Shown here: positions 23,671 through 36,133 of the stretch, piece by piece
Layout of the letters: every line of letters begins with the position of its first letter
How positions within the stretch are numbered: position 1 is the first letter of the stretch
Source of the DNA: Caprella mutica
Lineage: Eukaryota; Arthropoda; Malacostraca; Amphipoda; Caprellidae
Assembly: GCA_947561585.1 (NCBI GenBank)
Contig: CANNZV010000265.1
Coordinates: 62,001 to 126,000, forward strand
Length of the DNA stretch: 64,000 nt
Direction: 5' to 3'
The notes under the pieces: model-generated
The model's database searches: none
What the model was told of the DNA's origin: nothing
The model's input: the letters and a program-made list of their open reading frames with translations, nothing else
Translations under genes and position numbers: made by a program

Positions 23671-25237
23671 AAATTTATATTAAAAGAACATAGAATAGCA
23701 TATTCTACACTACAATTCTAGTCTTCCCTTTATATTTTAGATTAATAATCTAATGATCTTCGATATATTGAACAATATTTTGGCTGTTATAACACAAAAA
23801 TCTCTATATAGATAAGCTATTTGAATAGTTATCTTATTCAACTTAAATAACTATTCTGGACTACAAAAACCATTCTATTTGATGAAGATTTTTACCTAGA
23901 GCACAGATAGCGTTTTATTCGGTTTTGATATCAAGCCACTTCATAGTTCAATATACCTTTTGTGAACTATCAAATATCCTTTGAATTTTGATCATCGGTA
24001 TGTATATAATCGAATATTCCCTCCGTAACCAAAGCATATTTTTGTTGTACGTACATTTTCAAATATCAGTTGAAACAACATGGTTGGCTAGATACACGAG
24101 AAGGTATGAGATTCTAGATTTCTATTGTTTGGTCAACCTATTTAACCGCTTTTACAAACAGTTTTAAAATTACGTAGCAGAGAGGGATATTCGATCAATG
24201 TGGTGAAAAATAACTGAAAATATTGAATTAATTAAAGGTTGTTTGTGAAGGTTCTGGTGATAGTTATTTTATTCGGTATTTAAAAGTGTGAGAATATAGT
24301 TACCATAAAATGGCTTTCTGTTCGAAGTCTTTGGTAATTATAAAGTAAATTAATAATTAGTATCTATACGGGTCACACTAATATTAATAATCTAAAAAAT
24401 CATAGTTTTCACTTTTGAAAGTAAAACATAATTTATTGAGGCAGGTTTCACATTTAGAAAACTTCGATAATAGTTGAAGTAAAGGGATAAAAGTCTATAT
24501 AATGAAACCTGCCGTAACATATATATATATATATTATTATATTTATTTAAGCTTATACGTCCCTTTTTGGAGAAAAAATATGTATATGTAATATTATGTA
24601 TTAATAATACATAATTGCAAAATATAACCCTAAGCTCATTATATGAATTGAATAACCAAAGGATAAACTACAGGTACTGTACACACTATCAGTTTTAAAA
24701 TTACATTTGTCTATTTATGATTATAATAGCAAATGAAGAAATAGTTTTAATCCAAAAAAATATATCAACACAAAAAGGAAAAATTAAAATTATATGAAAA
24801 TTACCGCACTAAGTATTTTCAATCTATTTTATAATAAAAAGTTCTTTTTCTTCACACTCTAGTGTATATAATCGTAGTTTTTCTGCATTATAAACTTCAA
24901 TAACTTCCTTTGGGAATTTAGGTGTCTTATGAAATTCTCTCCATTATATTTTCTTTCTTGATTTTCCTTGTTTGTAAAATGTGAACTATGAAAACAAATG
25001 AAATTTTATCACTCTTTGCTTTTAACTTATATACCGCATGTATGGGTCTAACAAGGCTTGACTTTTTTAAATGTCCAGATTTATATTAGTTTTTACTATT
25101 TTTGCATACTTTTTAAATCTCATAAAATTATCATTATCATATCTTTTACGTGGTAAGAAGACATATATGTCCACTTTCTAGCTATGTATTTTGCACGATA
25201 ATTTTGACATATTTTCCTTAAATAAACAACCGGATAA
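23671..25237. other. AT-rich gap
   Basis: About 1.6 kb with a (TA)n tract near 24520-24541 and no gene, transposon or RNA that I can recognise. Confidence 0.55.
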
Positions 25238-25712
25238 ACACATGTTTACTCTTCCATATATTAGAGCACATGTTTACTCTTTCATATATTAGAGCACATG
25301 TTCACTCTTTCATATATTAGAGCACATGTTAACTCTTTCATATATTAGAGCACATGTTCACTCTTTCATATATTAGAGCACATGTTTACTCTTCCATATA
25401 TTAGAGCACATGTTTACTCTTCCATATATTAGAGCACATGTTTACTCTTCCATATATTAGAGCACATGTTTACTCTTCCATATATTAGAGCACATGTTTA
25501 CTCTCTCATATATTAGAGCACATGTTTACTCTTCCATATATTAGAGCACATGTTTACTCTCTCATATATTAGAGCACATGTTTACTCTTTCATATATTAG
25601 AGCACATGTTTACTCTTTCATATATTAGAGCACATGTTTACTCTTTCATATATTAGAGCACATGTTTACTCTCTCATTTATTAGAGCACATATTTACTCT
25701 TATCATTTAATA
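25238..25712. repeat. 28-bp tandem array
   Basis: About 17 copies with period 28 built on AGAGCACATGTTTACTCTTC then CATATATT. Variants at two positions (TTTACT/TTCACT/TTAACT; TTCC/TTTC/TCTC) are interspersed. Confidence 0.96.
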
Positions 25713-26406
25713 TGTTTAGTTGGTCTATTAATTACACCGATATTAGAAAATTATTTGTCATTTCATGCATGTTCAAGTTAATTCAGGGAATAAAAGACTA
25801 ATATTGATTTATTAATTTGAGTCCTAGATGAGTAAATTCAAGAAAAAATAAAAAGTTTGAAAAATGGAACTTTGTAATTATACGATTATATTTGAATATG
25901 TTTATGTTCTAATTTCTTGTTATGGAATTTTCAACAAAAAAGCTTATATAACTGAGTTTATACAATAGGTTTTAATGCAGAATATCACCCAAGAGTTTCA
26001 AATACGTTGTAAGTCTGCTCTTCACAATGCCATTTCAAACAATGCAAATGCAGTCTATTTCTAGCCGCATTAAAGTGCATCTCAGTTATTCTACTGATGC
26101 TCTTGTTTTTATTATTGTGGACTTTTCTTGGGAGCTGCTAAGCTATTTTCATTTCCGACCTTGTAATGTTTTGCCTTTTTAAAGGAACTAGCTTATTTTA
26201 TTAAGTATTTATCACTATTAAATAGTTTAACCGCTATTCCTCTGTCTGAGAATACGTTAGGGAAGCGTTTTGGAACGTGTGTTAACATTGGTCAAACAGC
26301 CACATAGGAATAGTTTCATAAGGAATTTCATAATTCCAATGTCGTAACCAATGGATTTTGAATAGGTCTACCTATAGTATCTGATACGTTTCAGATACCT
26401 AGTATT
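25713..26406. other. AT-rich gap
   Basis: No gene seen. A small hairpin, GTATCTGA...TCAGATAC, lies at about 26379-26400. Confidence 0.5.
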
Positions 26407-26468
26407 TGAAAATTCCGGTGGGCGAAAATTCGAACGGAGAAATTTCCCACGGCGAATTCTCCGGTCAC
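26407..26468. mobile_element. solitary foldback-family end
   Basis: Reverse-complemented, the right boundary reads GTGACCGGAGAATTCGCCG, followed by about three degenerate units of 15-16 bp (GGAAATTTCTCCGTT, GAATTTTCGCCCACC). This matches the end architecture of elements A, B, C and E. The element would extend to the left, but I find no matching left end, so this is a truncated or solo terminus. Confidence 0.55.
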
Positions 26469-27700
26469 TGTCCGATATATTGAATTCTCTTGACTTCATG
26501 GCTCTCCGACACTTAGGGTATAGAAGCTACTGAGTCATGAATGGGTAATTGGACGAGAAATCTTCTTGTCACCTCGGATAAGAGTATGTAATGAAAGCCA
26601 TCAAATGAATAATTGAATACGCCTCCCAATAATAAAGTCGGGGAAATGCATCCGTCTAACACTAATTAGGATGCACAGGTTTAAATGGCATTCAAATCTA
26701 ATTGGACGGCAAATAAGAGGATCGGGAAAATTCTAAATTTAAATAAAAAATATTTTTAATTAAAGGATCCTTCTACCCTTTGTATTTTTTACTTATTTAT
26801 TTTTATTATTTAATGTTTTTATCATTTTCATTGTTTTTAATTGATAAATATTGTCTTATTAAACAAGAAAAATTAGAAATTAAATCTAATTTAATTTAAA
26901 CAATCAATAGGAATATAAAAATTCATAGATATATTTTTTTTAATATCACTTCCATATTACATAATAAATTAAGACATATGTGAATTTTAATTTCAAAGAA
27001 TCTGTTCTTTATTTTATATTCATTTTAAATTATTTATAGCAACATGCATTGAGTTTTAATGAACTTTTCTTAAGTGAAATTATATAGATTCCTAATTTCT
27101 AAACAAGATGGTGTACGAATTTGTAGTCATGACGTTACTGAAATTAATGAGCGATGTATCATATGAACTTAGCATCAATGTAACGAATAATTATCTATGT
27201 ATTAAACATTAAATCGAAATCAATGAAGTGATATCAAATATTCTGCAGTTTTCGAGTCACAAGTTTATTTTATTCAAATTTCACTATAATAATTTTGTTT
27301 TTTTATAGAAAAATATTGTCTTTTTTTTCAATTCTCATCAAATTTGAGATAATAGAGTAAAGAAAAGGAATGTTGATGGAGTGTATATTCGCTCAATGGC
27401 CACTGCACCGTGGAAATGCGATGCAGGAACCTATATATGCACCCATAAAAGGGTATTGGTTTACCATAAAAAAGGTGTGACATCAAAAATGTATCCAATG
27501 TCCAGAGGTCAGTATTTCGAGGAGAATAAAACATAGGTAATAAAAGAAATCCAAGTCTAACAAGATTTTGACAGTAGTATATATCAATCATGAAGGTAAT
27601 ACACTTTTTTCCATTTTTTGTCAGACGGCATTTTTCCGTCATAAACAAGAATAAAAAAAATTGTCAGAAGAAATAATATATATATAATTCAATCTACTGA
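26469..27700. other. AT-rich gap with one unconvincing ORF
   Basis: The minus strand at 27328-27642 has a 104-codon ATG frame (MTEKCRLTKNGKKC start, aromatic-rich). It has no recognisable domain, no codon signal and no flanking splice or promoter logic, so I do not call a gene. The rest is low-complexity AT sequence. Confidence 0.45.
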
Positions 27701-27794
27701 CAGTCCTCGGGAAGTGGGTGCTTGGATAGGACATGATGGGACAATAGGAAATTTATACAGGTTGAAGTAATAATTACCAACTTCCCAAATACAG
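27701..27794. mobile_element. tiny MITE, CAGTAYTCG family, copy 2
   Basis: 94 bp. The left end CAGTCCTCGGGAAGTGGG and reverse-complemented right end CTGTATTTGGGAAGTTGG are imperfect inverted repeats. Same end motif and size class as copies 1, 3 and 4. Confidence 0.5.
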
Positions 27795-27962
27795 TACGTG
27801 TCCGTTAGTTAAGATATTAGTTGACGTAACCTAGAAATCACGGGTCATTCATCCACCCTATGAATTCATTCCACATAGATGCATATATTGCATCTCATGG
27901 GATATGCATTCAATAATAATAATCTACATGCATATCATATAACAGTCATACTGAAGGCAGAT

Positions 27963-28028
27963 ATGGGGGAGAGGGGTGGGGGAGATCAGGGAGAGGGTGG
28001 GGGAGATAAAGGAGAGGGGTGGGGGGGA
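27963..28028 (+). repeat. G-rich tandem stretch, quadruplex-prone
   Basis: Three copies of a unit of about 20-25 bp built on GGGGGAGA and GGAGAGGGGTGGG. It offers many runs of three or more G separated by short loops, the usual form of a G-quadruplex motif on the plus strand. A frame running through it (GERGGGDQGEGGG) is a composition artefact. Confidence 0.75.
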
Positions 28029-28399
28029 TATTGCAATATCAATATGCCTATCTCCGGAACACACAGTTCATCCCACCTGAATACATATGCTCTGAAATAT
28101 TTAGTTTGGGATATTGAATGTATGACCCATCATGCTATGATATAGAAATTGGTTTGTAGGTTTAGATGATAGATTAGTTAAGTGGAAAACTTTTATGTGA
28201 ACGGATATTTTAAAGTGATTCAAAGAGTTACTTTAAAACTATTAAAACTACATTCTTTTTCTGACGTATATTCAATATAAATTGAAAATTATTTCAAGCA
28301 ATTTATTGATAGATATTTTCTGTGTACTACATTGGAAAAAGGAATCATAAACACTATTATTCGATATAACTTTTTTGTATTATAGTTATAGGCTACCGT

Positions 28400-28493
28400 C
28401 AATACGTAAGTTGATATTGCAATCCACATATCTGATATTTCTATAAATCATATTGTTGCATGATTTAGGTTACTCCCCACTTTTCGAGTGCTG
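28400..28493. mobile_element. tiny MITE, CAGTAYTCG family, copy 4 (degraded left end)
   Basis: The right end reverse-complements to CAGCACTCGAAAAGTGGGG, a clear family match. The left end CAATACGTAAGTTG is degenerate. The 94-bp span equals copy 2. Confidence 0.4.
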
Positions 28494-28803
28494 TAGGTGT
28501 TCGAGTAGCGCAACGTTGCCCATTTATACTCTGAAGTGTTTTGGGAGAAACCAACTGGTGGAGCTGTTCACGATGCACGCATTTATATTTGTTACAACAA
28601 ATCACTAAACAGCGACGAGTGCTGAATTTCAATGCCTACTGTCGGCAGACTGGGAGAGAAAATAAATATGTAGTGATTCTTTCACTATGGCGCTTTTTAC
28701 TCTAAGTTCCATTTTATCTTCAATCGATGCCATTGACGTATATGAAGAAAAAGGCTAGCGGGAACACCTGCGTGCTGCTTTTAAGAGGAAATGGGAAACG
28801 TCA

Positions 28804-28869
28804 CAGTACTCGAAAGCTTGTGTTAACATAAATCATGTACCTATTTCAAAAACAATTTTCCGAGTACTG
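28804..28869. mobile_element. tiny MITE, CAGTAYTCG family, copy 5
   Basis: 66 bp. The left end CAGTACTCGAAAGCTTG and reverse-complemented right end CAGTACTCGGAAAATTG are inverted repeats. Shorter interior than the other copies. Confidence 0.55.
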
Positions 28870-29028
28870 CGTCAAGTGACTCAGTTCTTAGACGTTAAGC
28901 AAAATCTATCTGTTCGGTTTTATTGGAATTTCTTGATTTCCGATGAAATTTCTTGAAATTCAGTTGAAATTTTTTGAAATTCAGATAAAATTTCTCAAAA
29001 TTCAAATGAAATCTACTATATGTACATT

Positions 29029-29255
29029 CTGATAAAATTTTCTGGAATTTCAATATCTTTTTCTGAAATTCTAATAATATTTCCAGAAATTCTAATTAAA
29101 TTGACTGAAACTCTGGTAAAATTTTCCAAAATTCTGATGAAATTTTCCAAAATTCTGATAAAATTTTCTGGAATTTCAATATCTTTTTCTGAAATTCCCA
29201 TAATAATTCCAGAAATTCTAATTAAATTTACTGAAACTTTGGTAAAATTTTTCTA
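29029..29255. repeat. two-copy direct repeat of about 125 bp with internal 18-bp units
   Basis: 29029-29125 and 29154-29252 are about 93% alike (both open with TCTGATAAAATTTTCTGGAA). Each is built from degenerate units of about 18 bp around GAAATTCTGATAAAATTT, and similar units extend left to about 28930. Frames on both strands (for example LIKFSGISISFSEI) are repeat artefacts. Confidence 0.85.
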
Positions 29256-29799
29256 AAATTCTGAAAAAAATTACTGAATTTCCAATAATTTTTTTTTTAA
29301 TTTAATAAAAAAAATTAATTTAATCAGAGACTAACTTAAAACAACTGAGCAGAAATTCCCATTGAAGTATAAAGAACAAATAAAGACAAGAATCTTGTGA
29401 AACCCACGCAAGAGCTCTACCGTCCTAGAAGTGGTGGAAACTGAAGACTACACCAGAGATATCGAGTTACATCTTGATGGAGGATGTATAGAGCCATTGC
29501 TGTGAGACACTTCTATGTGAACAACGAGAAATGTGATATTTATTTACAGTCAACCTAGCTAAATGAATGACACTTGAAGCTAAAAAACAATTGATTGAAA
29601 TAAAATATATTAAATATCAAATTAATTGAAATATTAGGATAGCAATGACCGTAGATTTTTTCAAAGTTTAGTATCAATATTTTCATTTTTAAACGAAATG
29701 TTCCCGACAATGAAGTTAAATAACAAAAATACTGCTTAAGCAATCGTTTTCAACAATTATTTACTAACATATGTACTCTAAAATGAATCTTTATTTAGT

Positions 29800-30355
29800 A
29801 GGGGTTTAAATGCCGCTTCGGAACCAAAAGCCATATCACTGAAGTCAAAAAAGGAAATTAAATACAAGGGACTGGAAGAAACAGTCAGAAAGGATAGTGT
29901 CTCAATGAACAAAATCACCTACCACTAGTCAGTGATAAGGCTCATGGTTGCAGAAAGTCTACTGAAGAGGTTATAGTAAATGAAGCCTACGATTCTACCT
30001 AACACAAAATCTAAGAGGAAAATGAAGAGGTGATAGTAAATGAAGCCTACGAGTCTACCTAACACAAAATCTAAGAGGAAAATGAAGAGGTGATGGTAAA
30101 TGAAGCCTACGAGTCTACCTAACACAAAATCTAAGAGGAAAATGAAGAGGTGATAGTAAATGAAGCCAACGAGTTTACCTTACACAAACAAATAAGAGGA
30201 AAATGAAGAGGTGATAGTAAATGAAGCTAACGAGTTCACCTTACACAAACATATAAGAGGAAAATGAAGAGGTGATGGTAGATGAAGACTACGAGCCTAC
30301 CTAACACAAAATATTAGACCTCGTAGTTGAAGAGCACAACCCTAGCGCTATCCTC
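29800..30355. repeat. dispersed repeat R, copy 1 (longest)
   Basis: Matches three other places (35612, 37790, 41318). The order is a left part with GCCGCTTCGGAACCAAAAGCC, a middle with AAATACAAGGGACTGGAAGA, an internal 60-bp array (29964-30308), and a right end with CCTCGTAGTTGAAGAGCAC and CCTAGCGCTATCCTCTAAAA. In one frame the middle reads EIKYKGLEETVRKDSVSMNK before a stop. The other copies give nearly the same peptide, so the family probably derives from a protein-coding transposon. Confidence 0.8.
29964..30308. repeat. 60-bp array inside repeat R
   Basis: Six units of 60 bp built on GAAGAGGTGATAGTAAATGA, AGCCTACGAGTCTACCTAAC and ACAAAATCTAAGAGGAAAAT. Copy R4 (41318) has two such units and copy R2 one, so the number varies between insertions. 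Confidence 0.95.
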
Positions 30356-30444
30356 TAAAACTCTAAAATAAACTAAAAATACACTAATTGAAGATACCTA
30401 ATTACTGTACATATTTATAACCAGACATTAATTGCATTAATTGC

Positions 30445-31612
30445 GTCGTAACAACATTAGCAATGTTGTAACAATATTAGCAATGTTGTAACAATATTAG
30501 CAATGTTATAACAATATTAGCAATGTTGTAACAATATTAGAAATGTTGTAACAATATTAGCAATGTTGTAACAACATTGCCAATGTTGTAACAATATTAG
30601 CAATGTTGTAACAATATTAGCAATTTCTGTAACAATATTAGCAATGTTGTAACAACATTGCCAATGTTGTAACAATATTTGCAGTGATGTAATAATATTA
30701 ACAATGTTGTAACAATATTAGCAATGTCGTAACAATATTAGCAATGTCGTAACAATATTAGCAAAGTCGTAACAATATTAGCAATGTTGTAACAATATTA
30801 GCAAAGTCGTAACAATATTAGCAATGTTGTAACAATATTAGCAATGTTGTAACAATATTACCAATGTTGTAACAATATTAGCAATGTTGTAACAATACTG
30901 CCAATATTGTTACAATATTAGCAATGTCGTAACAATATTAGCAATGTTTCAACAATATTGCCAATATTGTTACAATAATAGCAATGTTGTAACAATAATA
31001 GCAATGTTGTAACAATATTAGCAATGCTGTAACAATATTAGTGCAATGTTGTAGTAACAATATTAGCAATGTTGTAACAATATTAGAAATGTTGTAACAA
31101 TATGAGCAGTGTTGTAACAATATTAGCAATGTTGTAACAATATTAGCAATGTTGTAACAATATTAGCAATGTTGTAACAATATTAGCAATGTTGTAACAA
31201 TATTAGCAATGTTGTAACAATATTTGCAGTGATGTAACAATATTAGCAATGTTGTAACAATATTGGCAATGTTGTAACAATACTGCCAATATTGTTACAA
31301 TATTAGCAATGTTGTAACAATATTAGCAATGTTGTAACAACATTGCCAATGTTGTAACAATATTTGCAGTGATGTAACAATATTAGCAATGTTGTAACAA
31401 TATTAGCAATGTTGTAACAATACTGCCAATATTGTTACAATATTAGCAATGTCGTAACAATATTAGCAATGTTTCAACAATATTGCCAATATTGTTACAA
31501 TATTAGCAATGTTGTAACAATATTAGCAATGCTGTAACAATATTAGTGCAATGATGTAGTAACAATATTTGAGCAATGTTGTAACAATATTGTGACAATT
31601 TCGTAACAATTT
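30445..31612. repeat. 20-bp tandem array
   Basis: About 58 copies of GTTGTAACAATATTAGCAAT with local variants (GTCGTAAC, CATTGCCAAT, TTTGCAGTGATGT). Blocks such as TACTGCCAATATTGTTACAA recur at 30895, 31281 and 31425, giving a higher-order pattern, and some of them are short inverted repeats (TTGTAAC...GTTACAA). Confidence 0.97.
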
Positions 31613-32474
31613 ATTCCTTACTATTACAAATCCTTGCAAACAAATTTACTTACCTATCTTTTTCATCAAAAATATCAGTCATTGTTATATAGGGACAATT
31701 TTTCTCCGTGAAACTAGTTACCTGTGATATTCCATAAGTAAAACGGTGATCGAATGGGAGAAAGAGTGGTCTCATTTTTCGAGCTCTGAGTCACGTACAG
31801 TCTCATGGAGTTCAATAAAATATGATACTACCTAGAGTGGATCCAATTTATCAAACCGCAGATATTGAATTCCACTCCCGCGTTTGGTAGGACATCTTCT
31901 AACTATTCGATATTCTTCAATTTTATGAACAAATTTAAGACTTTCTTCAACATTTTTCTTGATGAATTTGATCCTGAATGGAAGAAAGGAGGTAGGACGT
32001 TTTTCTCCCGAAATATGAAAACTGAATTGGAAAAATTATACACAGGGTTTCATATTTTAAATACATTTTTTTCACTTTTTAATAGATATTTAAAACATAC
32101 CTTCAAAGATTCAGAGAACTTTTTAAGGCAAAATCATAATGTAGTAAAATCAATAACTGAGATAAACGTAAGTTTTTATTGAAGCACGTAAATAATGTCA
32201 AAAAAAACCCATCGATTTTCCAATAATATTTACGTGCTTCAATAAAAAAAATTGCCAGAATGTAATGTACCGTAAGAGCTAATCGGCAGTTCAATATTAT
32301 TTTCATCATCTTTTCAGGCGAATTATTTTGGTATTCACCACTTTTTTATAAACGAGTTTCTCTGAATTAAACATCTGTTCTGTAAACTTTACATTATTTA
32401 ACAATATCAATAGTTCCTATCATCTAACATTTAAAGAAAATTTAGTTTCTTGTTTAAATTATCATATATTAAAA
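31613..32474. other. gap with a 22-bp-arm hairpin
   Basis: A perfect inverted repeat lies at 32173-32194 and 32227-32248 (core ATTGAAGCACGTAAATA) with a 32-nt loop, perhaps a very small MITE. A frame of about 105 codons at 31865-32182 starts without ATG, runs into the hairpin arm and shows no recognisable domain. I do not call it a gene. Confidence 0.6.
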
Positions 32475-33375
32475 AATATTGAGTTTCCAGTACCTATCAC
32501 CGAATATTAAGTTTCCAGTGCCTATCACCGAATATTGAGTTACAAATACCTATCCCCGAATATTGAGTATCAAATTCGTATCATCTAATATTTAGTTTCA
32601 AGTACCTATCACCGAATATTGAGTATCAATTTCGTATCATCTAATATTGAGGTTCGAGTACCTATCACCGAGTATTGAATTTCAAGTGGCTATCTCCTAA
32701 TATTGAGTTTCAAGTACCTATCACCTAATATTGAGTTTCAAGTACCTATCACCGAATATTGAGTATCAATTTCGTATCTCCTAATATTGAGTTTCAAGTA
32801 CCTATTACCGAAAGTTGAGTTTCAAGTACCTATCTCCTAATATTGAATTTCAAGCACATATCACCTAATATTGAGTTTCAAGTGCCTATCACCGAATATT
32901 GAGTTTCAAGTACCTATCACCTAATATTGAGTTTCAAGTGGGTATCACCTAATATTGAGTTTAAAGTACCTATCACCTAATATTGAGTTTCAGGTACCTA
33001 TCACCTAATATTGAGTTTCAAGTACCTATCACCTAATATTGAGTTTAAAGTACCTATCACCTAATATTGAGTTTCAGGTACCTATAACCTAATATTGAGT
33101 TTCAAGTACCTATCACCTAATATTGAGTTTCAAGTGGGTATCACCTAATATTGGGTTTAAAGTAACCATCACCTAATATTGAGTTTAAAGTACCTATCAC
33201 CTAATATTTAGTTTCAAGCTCTTATCACCTAATATTGAGTTGAAGTGGGTATCACTATTGGGTTTAAACTAACCATCACCTAATATTGAGTTTCTGGTAC
33301 CTATCACTGAATATTGAATTTAATCTTCCTATCACCTAATATTGAAGAATATTTTGTTCTATCATCTGATATTTT
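32475..33375. repeat. 28-bp tandem array
   Basis: About 31 copies, period 28, built on TATTGAGTTTCAAGTACCTA then TCACCTAA. The left third is more divergent (ACCGAATATT, TTCGTATC) than the right. It ends within 30 bases of the candidate exon at 33403, so if that exon is real the array is intronic. Confidence 0.95.
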
Positions 33376-33402
33376 TTGAATATCCTCTCTTTTCTATTAT
33401 AG

Positions 33403-33541
33403 TTCCATCACATATTTCTTCAGATGATATCAGAGGGGAGAATGTGACGGAGACCCCGAGACTCTGTGTGTCGATTCTGTTCACTTTATCCGGAGAGGAA
33501 GTGGGTCCTTGTCAAGCTTTCCAGTCTGACAGTTTGGAACA
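33403..33541 (+). CDS. best candidate host exon, unknown gene
   Basis: A pyrimidine-rich tract CCTCTCTTTTCTATTATAG ends in AG at 33401-33402. A 139-bp open segment follows, then the consensus donor GTGAGT at 33542-33547. The frame enters after one base of a codon and leaves after two, reading PSHISSDDIRGENVTETPRL and then CVSILFTLSGEEVGPCQAFQ. GC and codon use are coding-like, unlike both sides. This is an internal exon with no start or natural stop. I cannot name the gene; the V-x-I-L-F-T-L-S-G-E-E strand is only faintly like the FLCN-interacting protein family. Neighbouring exons are not identified. Confidence 0.5.
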
Positions 33542-33888
33542 GTGAGTCCTGTGGTATTTTTTCATCTGTGGAGGAAATTGGGAGGTGGAGGGGATCTTAT
33601 CTGCTCTCAAATGATTTTGGAAAAGGGTGCAAAAACTTTCAAATAATAGAGAGTATTGGCTGAGAAAAGAGTCAATGCATGATACTAAATTGACACAACA
33701 CATTTTTCTAATTTCCTATTATGAAAATTTGTAGTCGTGTACCCATCCTGACAAAAATTCCGAAAAAAATGAATGCATGTTTCGTTTCTTATTTAGGTAC
33801 CCTATAAACTTTGTCAAAAAGAGACTAAAGTACATCAACTATAATATTGATATACCTACTTAAGTCTATCAATAGCTTGGAAATGTTT

Positions 33889-34710
33889 CAGTGTGATGCA
33901 CTTTAGTGTCTCAGCATTGCAGTGTGATGCACTTTAGTGTCAAAGCATTGCAGTGTGATGCACTTTAGTGTCTCAGCATTGCAGTGTGATGCACTTTAGT
34001 GTCTCAGCATTGCAGTGTGATGCACTTTAGTGTCTTAGCATTGCAGTGTGATGCACTTTAGTGTCTCAGTAGCATTGCAGTGTGATGCACTTTAGTGTCT
34101 CAGCATTGCAGTGTGATGCACTTTAGTGTCTTAGCATTGCAGTGTGATGCACTTTAGTGTCTCAGCATTGCAGTGTGATGCACTTTAGTGTCTCAGCATT
34201 GCAGTGTGATGCACTTTAGCGTCTTAGCATTGCAGTGTGATGCACTTTAGTGTCTCAGCATTGCAGTGTGATGCACTTTAGTGTCTTAGCATTGCAGTGT
34301 GATGCACTTTAGTGTCTCAGCATTGCAGTGTGATGCACTTTAGTGTCTCAGCATTGCAGTGTGATGCACTTTAGTGTCTCAGCATTGCAGTGTGATGCAC
34401 TTTAGTGTCTCAGCATTGCAGTGTGATGCACTTTAGTGTCTCAGCATTGCAGTGTGATGCACTTTAGTGTCTTAGCATTGCAGTGTGATGCACTTTAGTG
34501 TCTCAGCATTGCAGTGTGATGCACTTTAGTGTCTCAGCATTGCAGTGTGATGCACTTTAGTGTCTCGGCATTGCAGTATGATGCACTTTAGTGTCTCAAC
34601 ATTGCAGTGTGATGCACTTTAGTGTCTCAGCATTCCAGTGTGATGCACTTTAGTGTCTCAGCATTGCAGTGTGATGCACTTTATAGTGTCTCAGCATTGC
34701 AGTGTGAAGA
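33889..34710. repeat. 31-bp tandem array
   Basis: About 26 highly uniform copies, period 31, built on GCATTGCAGTGTGATGCACT then TTAGTGTCTCA. Variants TCTTA and TCTCA are interspersed without clear order. High homogeneity suggests recent expansion. Confidence 0.97.
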
Positions 34711-35611
34711 CCTGGGAACAAAACCATCAAAACTGTGAAGTTTAACAGGTGTAGAAGCTAGTTTTCATTTTAATAATGCCTTCTTATAAATACTCTAATG
34801 TAGTGCGGATAATTTTATACCCTGTCAGACTTTGTTTCGATTATGTCTCAGCGAAGGGGATAATGTTTGGAAGTGACTACGTGCTGCTCATGGGGGATGT
34901 AAGCAGCTTACGGGAGCTACAAAGTACATTCATTTTGATGTAAAAGTGACGCTTATACATATAATATTCATCACATGTTAATATCCTTCCTGTATGAATA
35001 TATGCACTGTCAATATATTGTAGATATCCAAGTAGATAGTAGGTATTGTAATATTAATGTAGATATATGTTGTAGATATCCAAGAAGATATTTATTGTAT
35101 TATTTTTATTTCCGAGGGTTAAAAGTTGTCCCTATCCACTACGAGGTGATCCAAAGAGACATGAAGAGAAGAAGGCCTTGTAGAAGAGGGAACTGTGAAA
35201 GTACGCTCCATGCACTAGGTCGACTACCACAGGTAACAGTGTCGACCCAGCACATGGATGGCAAGAATAGACATCCATGGATAAGAGACCTACACAGTCA
35301 GTCTGCTTATCTATGGATAAGAGACTTACACAGTTAGTCTGCTTATCCATGGATATAGCAAGGCAGAAAGAAGAGGAAATAAGAAGAAGATATCTAGGAA
35401 AGATACAAAGGAAAGCTGAAGAAAAAGGGCGCCAAACTAAACAAAAACCAACAATATAACAAAAAGAAGGCCTACCTAGATGTTTGTTAAACTATTTAGA
35501 ACACGTGGCACTTTATAGTAGTCAATAACAGTGTAGTAATCCCTCTATAGTAATCCCTATTTATTATATTTATTTTCTTTTCATAATTAATTAATTAATT
35601 AATTAATTAAT
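34711..35611. other. gap with coding-like debris
   Basis: A moderately GC-rich part, 35140-35460, has a two-copy direct repeat of about 36 bp (TGGATAAGAGAC...TCTGCTTATC) and two charged frames. One is a 36-codon ATG frame at 35349-35459 reading MDIARQKEEEIRRRYLGKIQ. It may be transposon-derived; nothing diagnostic. (TTAA)n fills 35585-35611, directly before repeat R copy 2. Confidence 0.45.
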
Positions 35612-35892
35612 TTTTAGAGGGATTAACGTCTGCTTCAGAACCAAAGGCCATATTGCTGACGTCAAAATGAAATTAAGTACAAGGGACTGGAAGAAGAAGT
35701 CAGAAAGGAAAGTGGCTCCATGAACAAAGTCACCTCCCACCAGACGCTGACAAGGCTCAAGGATGCCTAAAAGCTACTCCGTGAATGCAGTCATTTAGCT
35801 ACAAGGAATGTAACGAGCAAGCTACAACCACTAGTGGCTGCACTCACGGATAGAAGAGGAAAATGAAGAGGTGATAGTAAATGAAGCCTACG
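35612..35892. repeat. dispersed repeat R, copy 2
   Basis: Matches R1 from TCTGCTTCAGAACCAAAGGCC through GAAGAGGTGATAGTAAATGA. The plus-strand frame reads EIKYKGLEEEVRKESGSMNK, then VTSHQTLTRLKDA, before a stop. Just beyond, an ATG-less frame of 65 codons (35936-36133, VASLVRIEKAKTLALLTLKR) could be further remnant. Confidence 0.8.
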
Positions 35893-36133
35893 ATAATTTA
35901 CTATTTGAATTTCATATAAAACAATAACAAGTTTTTTGAAGGTAGGCAAATCTAGGGAGGAAAATGGAGAGTTTCTTTTGGGGTCAGTCGCATCGTTAGT
36001 CAGGATAGAGAAGGCAAAAACCCTCGCTCTACTGACACTAAAACGAAAAGGCGAATTTATACCTTTGCCAAAATCTGCATCCTCGAGTTATTTACATGAT
36101 TTATTTGACATCGGGAATGTTCTATTTAAATAA

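Noticed and set aside
26222..26300. Possible bacterial promoter or operon signals in AT-rich gaps
   Set aside because: The window is eukaryotic; such matches are expected by chance in AT-rich DNA.
27328..27642. 104-codon ATG frame on the minus strand
   Set aside because: No domain, no codon bias, AT-rich aromatic-heavy composition; within chance expectation for this window.
31865..32182. 105-codon frame on the plus strand
   Set aside because: Starts at TTG rather than ATG and runs into a hairpin arm; no recognisable motif.
33889..34710. CRISPR-like appearance of the 20-31 bp arrays
   Set aside because: Units are contiguous with no unique spacers, and the DNA is plainly eukaryotic.
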